Of a DNA stretch of 11,813 nucleotides, positions 5,722 through 11,813 are shown piece after piece (the first letter of the stretch is position 1; every line of letters starts with the position of its first letter). Under the pieces are notes generated by a model. That model saw only the letters and a program-made list of their open reading frames with translations. It was not told where the DNA came from and made no database searches. Location of the stretch: NCBI GenBank assembly GCA_023228185.1, contig JALOBQ010000020.1, positions 1 to 11,813 on the forward strand, in the 5' to 3' direction. A program made the position numbers and the translations under genes. Source of the stretch: Candidatus Omnitrophota bacterium (GTDB lineage Bacteria > Omnitrophota > Gorgyraeia > Gygaellales > Profunditerraquicolaceae).

Positions 5722-7115
5722 TTCTTGTTTCCTCCCTTTTTTAATGTTAGCCCTAATTCTATTAATTGTTTTTCTTCGACGTTTGTTGGTGCTTCTGTTA
5801 AAGGGCATGTTCCGGCAGAGTTTTTCGGAAAAGTAATTACTTCCCTGATGCTTGTTTCTCCGGCTAAAACAGCCAAAAGCCTGTCTAAACCAAAAGCCAC
5901 GCCGGCGTGCGGCGGAGCGCCAAATTGGAAAGCTTCTAAAAGAAAACCAAACCTTTTTTGCGCTTCTTCCTTGTTAATGCCGATAATTTTAAAAATTGTT
6001 TCCTGCAATTCATGGCGATGGATCCTAATTGAACCTGAGCCAAGCTCATTTCCGTTTAAAACTAGATCATAAGAACGCGAAAGCACTTTTTCCGGATCGG
6101 TCTCTAATTCTTTTGGGTCATCCACGGAAGGCGCGGTAAAAGGATGGTGCTCGCTTTCCCAGCGGTTTTCTTCCTTGTTAAATTTAAATAACGGAAAATC
6201 CACCACCCAGCAAAAAGCAAAATCAGTGTTTGTTTCTTTTCTTAAGTCAGGCTTATCGGAGTTATATTTTTCCATAGCCTGGGCGTAACTGATGCGTTTA
6301 AAAGGCGTGGGAATATCGATTCCTTTTAATTTAAGCATTATCGCTTTGATCAGCCCTTCGCTGAGCGCGAAAATATCTTCTTCATCGACAAATGACATCT
6401 CAATATCTAATTGGGTAAATTCTGGCTGGCGATCCGCGCGCAGATCTTCATCGCGGAAACATTTGGCAATCTGATAATATTTTTCGATCCCGGAAACCAT
6501 CAGGATTTGTTTAAACAATTGAGGTGATTGCGGCAAAGCGTAAAACTGCCCCGGGCAAAGCCGGCTGGGCACAAGATAGTCCCGGGCGCCTTCAGGAGTT
6601 GATTTTGTTAAAATGGGCGTTTCGCATTCAGTGAATTTATTCTCGCTTAAATACGCGCGGATGACTTTATAAAGTTCGCTTCTTAAAATCAGGTTATTTA
6701 AAGGCTTTTGCCTTCTGAGGTCCAAATAACGGTATTTAAGGCGCATCTCTTCGGTAAGTTCTGAATTATCTTCAATTTCAAACGGCGGCGTAAGGCTGGG
6801 GTTAAGGATCTCTAATTTTTTGGCTAAAATTTCAACCTCGCCTGTAGCGATCTTTGAATTAAGCGAATTCTGCGGACGGGCATTTACGATGCCGGTTAGT
6901 TTAATTACGAATTCGCTTCTTAATTCCTGCGCTAGTTTATGGGCATCAGGAGCTTCTTTAGGGATAAAAACCACTTGCGTAAAACCGTCACGGTCACGGA
7001 TATCGATAAAAATCAGTTTTCCATGGTCCCGCCTGCGGGCTACCCAGCCGCAAAGAATTACTTCTTTTCCGGCGTCTTTAGCATTCAGCTCGCCGCAAGT
7101 ATGCGTTCTTAACAT
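5718..7115 (-). CDS. aspS: Aspartyl-tRNA synthetase, bacterial type lacking the GAD insertion domain
   Basis: A class IIb synthetase that charges tRNA-Asp with aspartate. The N-terminal OB-fold anticodon-binding domain is at about 1-105 (LCGWVARRRDHG at 21-32). The catalytic core has YRYLDLRR (128-135), ETPILTKSTPEGARDYLVPS (165-184), QSPQLFKQ (196-203), motif 2 FRDEDLRADRQPEFTQLD (220-237) and motif 3 GVAFGLDRLLA (405-415) with R412. All of these are bacterial-style. The usual bacterial protein has about 590 residues; this one has 465. SDKPDLR (286-292) runs within a few residues into WVVDFPLF (303-310), so the roughly 110-130-residue GAD domain normally inserted there is absent. The residue after RRD in the OB fold is His31; many tRNA-Asp-specific enzymes have Leu there, while His is associated with non-discriminating AspRS that also charge tRNA-Asn. 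ATG overlaps the end of hisS by 7 bases, with AAAGGAA upstream. The stop overlaps the lipoprotein start by 4 bases. Confidence 0.96.
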   Translation of the reverse strand: MLRTHTCGELNAKDAGKEVILCGWVARRRDHGKLIFIDIRDRDGFTQVVFIPKEAPDAHKLAQELRSEFVIKLTGIVNARPQNSLNSKIATGEVEILAKKLEILNPSLTPPFEIEDNSELTEEMRLKYRYLDLRRQKPLNNLILRSELYKVIRAYLSENKFTECETPILTKSTPEGARDYLVPSRLCPGQFYALPQSPQLFKQILMVSGIEKYYQIAKCFRDEDLRADRQPEFTQLDIEMSFVDEEDIFALSEGLIKAIMLKLKGIDIPTPFKRISYAQAMEKYNSDKPDLRKETNTDFAFCWVVDFPLFKFNKEENRWESEHHPFTAPSVDDPKELETDPEKVLSRSYDLVLNGNELGSGSIRIHRHELQETIFKIIGINKEEAQKRFGFLLEAFQFGAPPHAGVAFGLDRLLAVLAGETSIREVITFPKNSAGTCPLTEAPTNVEEKQLIELGLTLKKGGNKK

Positions 7116-8350
7116 TTTATTTCCTTTGTTAGTTGCGAAAGGTTTACTTCTTTTTGTTCTCCGGAAAGCATATTTTTTACGGTAATTACGTTATTTTTTA
7201 ACTCATTTTCTCCGAGTATTAGGACTAAACGGGCGTTTAAGTCATTAGCTTTACGCATACAACCTTTGAGCGATTTATTTTCATAATCCGTGTCCGCGGG
7301 TATGCCGTATTTTCTTAAATCCGCCAATATACCCATTCCCCGGATTTTAGCCAGATCGCCTAAAGTAATTAGAAAAACAAGATCATTCTCGTTTTTCTTT
7401 TCCTGGCTAAGTTTGCTCACCAGTAACACGCGCTCAAGGCCAAAAGCAAAACCAATCGCGCCGGTATCAGGGCCGCCGAGTTCCTGCACTAAATTATTGT
7501 AACGGCCGCCTGCGCCAATAGCGTCTTGCGAGCCTAATTCCGGGTGAGTAATCTCAAAAACCGTGCGTGTGTAATAATCCAGGCCGCGCACTAAAGAATA
7601 ATTAATTTTGTATTCGATACCCAACAGGTCCAATCCGTTTAAGACTGAATTAAAATGGTCGAGGCATTCCGGGCAAAGATGCTGGTGCTCTAATTTTAAA
7701 GAATCCACGATTTTTTTGCAGGATTCATGTTTGCAATCTAAAATCCTTAAAACATTTGTTTTCAGGCGGTTTTGACAATCAACGCATAATTTATCCGCGC
7801 TATTTTTGAGCGCTTCTCTTAAGTTTTTCTGAAGTTTTTCTTTATCTTTGGCGCAACCCAAGCTGTTGATATTGATTTTGTAACCGCTGACTGAAAAATT
7901 ATCCAGCAATTTAGCCGCCAGGGATATCACTTCAACATCCAGGCAAGCGTCGCTTGAACCAAGCACTTCACAACCAACATGATGGAACTGCCGATACCTG
8001 CCTTTTTGCGGCCGCTCCAGGCGGAACATCGGGCCGATATAGTAAACTTTCAAAAAGCTGTTTGTTTTATCCAGGCTATTTTCAATATAACTGCGCACGA
8101 CCGAAGCAGTCGCTTCAGGGCGCAAAGCATAAAGCTCTTCTTTATTTTGGATTAAAAACATCTGTTTTTGAACGATTTCAGCGGTTTGGCCGAGCGAACG
8201 GTTAAAAAGTTTAGCGTCCTCAACCAGCGGCGGGCGGATTTCCTGGTAATTATATAAAGAAAAAATCCCGCGTGAGATTTTTTCAATTTCCTGCCAAATA
8301 GTTACTTCTGCAGGCAAAATATCTTTTGTGCCTGGAATTCTCTTAAACAT
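7109..8350 (-). CDS. hisS: Histidyl-tRNA synthetase
   Basis: A class IIa synthetase, normally a homodimer, that charges tRNA-His. The 413-residue length is close to the usual 420-430. Visible motifs are the N-terminal IPGTKDILP (5-13), motif 1 region PPLVEDAKLFNRSLG (40-54), LRPEATASVVRSY (76-88), motif 2 FRLERPQKGRYRQFHH (109-124), the HisA peptide LVRGLDYYTRTVFE (253-266), GAGGRYNNL (279-287) and motif 3 AIGFAFGLERVLL (298-310). The C-terminal alpha/beta anticodon-binding domain is about 323-413. The insertion between motifs 2 and 3 has six cysteines (C189, C192, C206, C211, C226, C229), including CVDC and CPEC pairs. Similar cysteines occur in some bacterial HisRS and could bind zinc here. 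The ATG at 8350 is the only plausible start, since an in-frame stop lies four codons upstream. There is no SD. It lies 60 bases downstream of the HU gene. Confidence 0.97.
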   Translation of the reverse strand: MFKRIPGTKDILPAEVTIWQEIEKISRGIFSLYNYQEIRPPLVEDAKLFNRSLGQTAEIVQKQMFLIQNKEELYALRPEATASVVRSYIENSLDKTNSFLKVYYIGPMFRLERPQKGRYRQFHHVGCEVLGSSDACLDVEVISLAAKLLDNFSVSGYKININSLGCAKDKEKLQKNLREALKNSADKLCVDCQNRLKTNVLRILDCKHESCKKIVDSLKLEHQHLCPECLDHFNSVLNGLDLLGIEYKINYSLVRGLDYYTRTVFEITHPELGSQDAIGAGGRYNNLVQELGGPDTGAIGFAFGLERVLLVSKLSQEKKNENDLVFLITLGDLAKIRGMGILADLRKYGIPADTDYENKSLKGCMRKANDLNARLVLILGENELKNNVITVKNMLSGEQKEVNLSQLTKEIKC

Positions 8351-8372
8351 AAGTTTATTCTATTATTGGTTA
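8350..8372 (-). repeat. AT-rich motif directly before hisS, shared with apbE
   Basis: On the plus strand: TAAGTTTATT, then CT, then ATTATTGGTTA; compare 478-502. On the coding strand it ends within the hisS ATG. It also contains TAGAAT six bases before the ATG, which resembles a -10 box positioned for a leaderless transcript. However, the -35 region 17 bases upstream (GAGAGG) is poor. Role uncertain. Confidence 0.35.
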
Positions 8373-8377
8373 AAGGT

Positions 8378-8407
8378 TTCCTCTCTACTATTTAGGCGAA
8401 AGAGGAA
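8378..8407 (-). other. Hairpin in the hup-hisS spacer
   Basis: TTCCTCT (8378-8384) and AGAGGAA (8401-8407) form a perfect 7-bp stem with a 16-base loop. The hairpin begins 3 bases after the HU stop codon. On the minus strand the stem is followed by ACCTTTAACC, not a T-run, so it is not a canonical intrinsic terminator. It could be an RNA-processing or stability element separating the HU message from the synthetase message. This is inferred from position only. Confidence 0.45.
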
Positions 8408-8410
8408 GAT

Positions 8411-8683
8411 TTATTTTATTTTTTGCTTCATTTCTAATCCGGCTTTAAAAATAACCACTTTTCTTGGTGGGACAGGAATTACCTGATTGGTACGCGGATT
8501 TCTGCCTATGCGGCTTCTCCTCTGTTTGATTTTAAAGACGCCAAAGTTGCGTAATTCTATTTTTTCTCCCCTGATTAACGCGTCAATAATGCAATCAAAT
8601 GTCCTTTGCACTACTTTCTTAACATCTATTTGCTTGATATTGGTTTCATCGGATACTTTTAAGATAATATCTTTTTTAGTCAT
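8411..8683 (-). CDS. hup: HU/IHF-family nucleoid-associated DNA-binding protein
   Basis: HU/IHF proteins are small dimeric proteins that bend and compact DNA. The 90-residue length is exactly typical. Helical N-terminal part (1-40) starts MTKKDIILKVS. The core has KIELRNFGVF (41-50). The DNA-binding beta arm has GRNPRT (60-65), with P63 at the position of the intercalating proline. The C-terminal part is VIFKAGLEMKQKIK. Whether it acts as a nonspecific HU or a site-specific IHF cannot be decided from sequence; no second subunit gene is present. The start is fixed by AGGAGG at 8689-8694, five bases before ATG, and a strong promoter lies just upstream. It is the first gene of the long operon. 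Confidence 0.95.
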   Translation of the reverse strand: MTKKDIILKVSDETNIKQIDVKKVVQRTFDCIIDALIRGEKIELRNFGVFKIKQRRSRIGRNPRTNQVIPVPPRKVVIFKAGLEMKQKIK

Positions 8684-8688
8684 TGGTT

Positions 8689-8694
8689 CCTCCT
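8689..8694 (-). promoter_or_regulatory. Ribosome binding site of the HU gene
   Basis: Minus strand AGGAGG AACCA ATG: a consensus SD at 5-base spacing. With transcription expected to start near 8698, the leader would be only about 15 bases, just enough to hold this site. Confidence 0.8.
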
Positions 8695-8704
8695 ATGCTT
8701 AACT

Positions 8705-8733
8705 ACAATAACAGCAAAATGTTACAGTGTCAA
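8705..8733 (-). promoter_or_regulatory. Sigma-70-type promoter of the HU operon
   Basis: On the minus strand a perfect -35 TTGACA (8733-8728) is followed by a 17-base spacer and the -10 TATTGT (8710-8705). TGT just before the -10 gives an extended -10 TGn element. AATTTTAAT upstream could act as an AT-rich UP-like element. This is the best promoter in the window and probably drives hup and, by read-through, hisS to recO. The rest of the dnaE-hup gap (8734-8813) shows no gene and only a weak 5-bp inverted repeat. Confidence 0.8.
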
Positions 8734-8813
8734 GATTAAAATTGTCTCAAAGCATTAAAATGTTTGCCTGAGTCCTGTCTTGGCAATATAATATTACGAT
8801 AGATCAAAATTTA

Positions 8814-11813
8814 TTACAAAACCAAAGAAAGCCGCTCTTCGCCTAACAGCTCATCGAGTTCCTGGATCAATTTCTCCGATGGTTGAACATAGAGATTTTC
8901 GCCTACTACCAGTTGCACGCGGCCGCTGGAAGCTATTTGTTTTGCCGGGTTCACTTGCCTATTGCCTGGATTAGTGTCTAAGCGCAGGTATATCGGTATA
9001 TTGCCTTTATGCTGGTTGAGCAGATTTTTAAGAGTTTCAAAGATATTTTCTTTAATTCCGGATAGATTGATACTCATCGAACTGATTAGTTTATAAATTT
9101 CTTCAAAAGGGAAAAGATCTTCTACGATTATTTTAGGCGTATCTTCCGTAAGGTTCAACGTGCCGCGAATATGCGTAATCGTATTTAGCTGGATATAACG
9201 GCTAATTTTCGCGTAAGCGCGCGGAAAAACCAAAGCTTCCACGGCGCCGTCTAAATCCTCAATCTTTAAAATCGCCATTTTTTCTTGTTTTGCCCGCGTT
9301 AATGTTTGTTTAACTTTAGCAATTAAGCCCACGATTTTTATCTGATCCTGGTCTTTGTGCTCATGCAAATTGTTAGTTGAGCAAGAAGTAAAACGTTTTA
9401 ATTGTTTGGCGTAACGCGCTAAAGGATGCCCGGAAACGTAAAAACCAATCATCTCTTTTTCAAAAGAAAGCAGTTGGGGCTCCGGCCATTCCTTGAATTC
9501 CGGAATATTAAGCGCGCCTGCGGCAAAGGTGTTATTAGCGGAATTATCGTCGAAGAAAGAAAGTTGGCCGCTTGATTTTTCTTTTTGGGATTTTTGAGCG
9601 CGCTCCAGGATAGTGTCTAAAGCGGCAAACATTCTCGCCCGTGACATCTTAAAAGCGTCGAGCGCTCCGCATTTGATCAGGCTTTCCAAAACTTTACGGT
9701 TAGCCAGCCGTAGATCTATGCGCTGGGCCAGATCTTGCAGAGAATCGAATTTACCGTATTGTCTTCTAATCGCGACAATTGAATCCGCTGCGCCGGCGCC
9801 GACATTTTTTACAGCCAGCAATCCGAAACGAATTGTCGACTGGTCCACTACTTTAAAGAAAGCGTTACTTTCGTTAACGTCCGGCGGCAGGATTTCCAGG
9901 CCCATGCGCTTTACTTCATTAACGTATTCGACGATTTTATCGGTGTTATCGCGTTCAGAAGTTAGAAGCGCAGTCATAAATTCCACCGGATAGTTGGCTT
10001 TCAAGTAAGCTGTGCGGTATGAAATTAAAGCGTATGCTGTGGAGTGCGATTTATTAAAACCGTAACCGGAGAAATATTCGATTAGGTCGAAAATTTTGCT
10101 CGCGGTTTGTTCGCGGATGGAATTTTTAACACAGCCGCCGATAAAGTTAGACCTCTCTTTTTCCATTACCTCGGGGATTTTTTTGCCCATTGCTTTGCGT
10201 AAAATATCGGCTTGCGCCAATGTGAATCCGGCTAAAGCCGATGCAATCTGCATAATCTGTTCCTGATAGACCATAATCCCGTAGGTTTCTTTCAGGATCG
10301 GCTCTAATTTAGGATGTTCGTATTTTATTAGGTTGGTTCCATGCTTGCGTTTCATAAAATCATCAAGCATACCTGAACCGATCGGGCCGGGCCGGTATAG
10401 AGCTAAAAGAGCGATTAAATCTTCGAAACGTTCGGGCTCAAGTTTCTTAAGCAGATCCCGCATCCCGGAACTTTCTACCTGAAATATACCGATACTGTGG
10501 CTGGATGCTAAAAGTTTATAGGTATTGGCGTCATCAAGCGGTATCTTTTCAATATCTAAATCTATATTTCTTGTTTGTTTGATCAGTTTCATTGTTTGGC
10601 TGATCACTGTAAGGGTCTTTAATCCCAGAAAATCAACTTTTAACAGGCCGATTTTTTCCAAAACCCCCATGCTGTAGCCGGTAGTGATCTGGTCGTCACC
10701 TGTTTTAAACAAAGGCATATAATTATCCAGCGGTTTATCAGAGATGACTACGCCGGCGGCATGCACAGAAGCATGCCGGTTTAGGCCTTCCAAAGACAAT
10801 GCCGTGTTAATTAATTTGCCGACCTCAGGGTCGTTTTTGTAAAGATTATTTAATTCTGGTTCGCTTTCTAAGGCTTTCTTTAAAGTCATATCCAATTCCG
10901 CGGGGATCATTTTAGCAATCCGGTCAACATCAGCATAGGCAATGCCCATTACGCGGCCCACATCCCGCAGGACGCCGCGCGCTTGCATCGTTCCGAAAGT
11001 AATAATTTGGGCGACATTCGGCCGGCCGTATTTTTGGGTAACATAGTCGATTACTTCCTGCCTTCTTTCATAACAGAAATCAATATCGATATCCGGCATA
11101 CCCAAGCGCTGAGGATTGAGGAATCTTTCAAAAATCAAACCGTAATCTAACGGATTTAAATCAGTGATCCCCAATAAATAGCTAACCAGGCTTCCTGCCG
11201 CGCTTCCTCTGCCCGGGCCCACAGGTATATTTTGGCTTTTGGCGTAATGAATAAAATCCCAAACAATAAGGAAATAACTAACAAACCCCATTTCTTTGAT
11301 AATTCTTAATTCATACTTAAGCCGGTTACGCACTTCTTGAGTATCGATAACATTTTTGGTAATAATGCCTTTTTCACAAAGCTCTAAAAGAAATTCTTCT
11401 TTGTCCTGGCCGTTCGGCGGTTCATATTTAGGCAAATGCATTTGCGAAAAATCAAGTTCCAGGTTACAGCGCCGCGCGACTTCCACGGTATTAATTACTG
11501 CGTCCGGAAAATCTTTAAATAATTCTTTCATTTCAGCCGGCGACCGAAAATACAACTCATCGGTCTGGAAACGCATGCGTTTGGGGTCATCCAGCGTAGT
11601 TTGGGTTTGGATGCAAAGTAAAGCTTCATGAGATACGGCGTGTTGACGGCTGATGTAATGCACGTCATTGGTAGCTAAAAGCGGCAGATTAAGCTGGCTG
11701 GATATTTTAAGCATTCCCTGGTTTACAATTTCCTGTTCAGGGATAGAGTTTGATTGCACTTCGAGAAAAAAATTATCTTTTCCGAAGATCTGCAAAAAAT
11801 TATCCGCGGCTTT
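8814..11813 (-). CDS. dnaE: DNA polymerase III alpha subunit (DnaE1 type), C-terminal about 999 residues (5' end beyond the window)
   Basis: This is the catalytic subunit of the replicative polymerase. The frame stays open to the right edge, so the start is outside; about 160-170 residues of the usual roughly 1160 are missing. Numbering below is by visible residue from 11813. The end of the PHP domain is seen in LLATNDVHY (45-53). The polymerase core has GPGRGSAAGSLVSYLLG (199-215), PDIDIDF (240-246) with catalytic aspartates 241 and 243, VDFLGLKTL (393-401) with the third aspartate 394, LYRPGPIGSGM (472-482) and GYGFNKSHSTAYA (583-595). A tandem helix-hairpin-helix region follows. QLSFF (750-754, near base 9566) is an internal beta-clamp-binding motif. 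An OB-fold is at about 825-864. The domain order matches DnaE1 and not PolC. The stop lies 130 bases before the HU start. Confidence 0.98.
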   Translation of the reverse strand, partial: KAADNFLQIFGKDNFFLEVQSNSIPEQEIVNQGMLKISSQLNLPLLATNDVHYISRQHAVSHEALLCIQTQTTLDDPKRMRFQTDELYFRSPAEMKELFKDFPDAVINTVEVARRCNLELDFSQMHLPKYEPPNGQDKEEFLLELCEKGIITKNVIDTQEVRNRLKYELRIIKEMGFVSYFLIVWDFIHYAKSQNIPVGPGRGSAAGSLVSYLLGITDLNPLDYGLIFERFLNPQRLGMPDIDIDFCYERRQEVIDYVTQKYGRPNVAQIITFGTMQARGVLRDVGRVMGIAYADVDRIAKMIPAELDMTLKKALESEPELNNLYKNDPEVGKLINTALSLEGLNRHASVHAAGVVISDKPLDNYMPLFKTGDDQITTGYSMGVLEKIGLLKVDFLGLKTLTVISQTMKLIKQTRNIDLDIEKIPLDDANTYKLLASSHSIGIFQVESSGMRDLLKKLEPERFEDLIALLALYRPGPIGSGMLDDFMKRKHGTNLIKYEHPKLEPILKETYGIMVYQEQIMQIASALAGFTLAQADILRKAMGKKIPEVMEKERSNFIGGCVKNSIREQTASKIFDLIEYFSGYGFNKSHSTAYALISYRTAYLKANYPVEFMTALLTSERDNTDKIVEYVNEVKRMGLEILPPDVNESNAFFKVVDQSTIRFGLLAVKNVGAGAADSIVAIRRQYGKFDSLQDLAQRIDLRLANRKVLESLIKCGALDAFKMSRARMFAALDTILERAQKSQKEKSSGQLSFFDDNSANNTFAAGALNIPEFKEWPEPQLLSFEKEMIGFYVSGHPLARYAKQLKRFTSCSTNNLHEHKDQDQIKIVGLIAKVKQTLTRAKQEKMAILKIEDLDGAVEALVFPRAYAKISRYIQLNTITHIRGTLNLTEDTPKIIVEDLFPFEEIYKLISSMSINLSGIKENIFETLKNLLNQHKGNIPIYLRLDTNPGNRQVNPAKQIASSGRVQLVVGENLYVQPSEKLIQELDELLGEERLSLVL

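Noticed and set aside
5722..5808. 29-residue N-terminal extension of the LysM lipoprotein
   Set aside because: It lies wholly inside aspS, is a basic low-complexity stretch, and would bury the lipoprotein signal; the internal ATG has a good SD and an ATGA overlap.
8764..8786. Terminator after dnaE (TTGCC ... GGCAA)
   Set aside because: The stem is only 5 bp with a 13-base loop, and what follows on the minus strand is ACATTTTAATG, not a proper T-run.
11793..11795. TTG start for dnaE at 11795
   Set aside because: The frame continues to the window edge, and the protein lacks most of its PHP domain at this point, so this is an internal Leu codon.
1..11813. Mobile element, tRNA gene or replication origin
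   Set aside because: I found no transposase or integrase, no tRNA-like cloverleaf in the short spacers and no cluster of DnaA boxes; dnaE here is not evidence for an origin.

Overview
The window is an ordinary housekeeping stretch of a bacterial chromosome. Every convincing gene lies on the minus strand, so transcription runs from high to low coordinates. Base composition is moderately AT-rich, genes are tightly packed and often overlap, and start sites mix strong Shine-Dalgarno (SD) sequences with none. The short LysM lipoprotein, whose mature N-terminus has a TRDRVDQ...GNRGYL pattern, recalls proteins I associate with Omnitrophota (formerly OP3). That assignment is from memory and tentative. 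No phage, transposase, CRISPR array, toxin-antitoxin or recognisable defence gene is present.

Layout in transcription order. The right edge cuts into dnaE (8814-11813), the replicative DNA polymerase III alpha subunit; about 999 C-terminal residues are visible. A 130-base gap follows, holding a clear sigma-70-type promoter with an extended -10 (8705-8733). It drives an HU/IHF-type nucleoid protein gene (8411-8683). A 60-base spacer with a small hairpin leads to hisS (7109-8350). Then come aspS (5718-7115), a LysM lipoprotein (5155-5721), phoH/ybeZ (4186-5148), a PgpH/YqfF-like membrane HD phosphodiesterase (2862-4211), ybeY (2431-2856) and recO (1689-2441). From hisS to recO each gene overlaps the next or is separated by at most 6 bases, so this is very probably one polycistronic, translationally coupled operon. 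After recO, a 244-bp array of perfect GC-rich palindromic tandem repeats (1431-1674) fills the spacer before panE (493-1419). panE is followed 27 bases later by the 5' part of apbE (1-465), cut by the left edge.

How the genes fit together. The operon joins aminoacyl-tRNA supply (hisS, aspS) with the phoH-pgpH-ybeY-recO cluster known from many bacteria (RNA metabolism and ribosome maturation, c-di-AMP turnover, recombinational repair). The lipoprotein sits between the two blocks. panE (pantothenate/CoA synthesis) and apbE (protein flavinylation) lie beyond the repeat array and may be a separate unit.

The points most worth a second look are the repeat array; an aspartyl-tRNA synthetase of bacterial type that lacks the GAD insertion domain; a PgpH-like protein without its extracellular domain; a YbeY whose third zinc-ligand histidine is Asp; and an AT-rich motif shared by the upstream regions of hisS and apbE, both of which lack an SD. 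I do not see a convincing new multi-gene system here.
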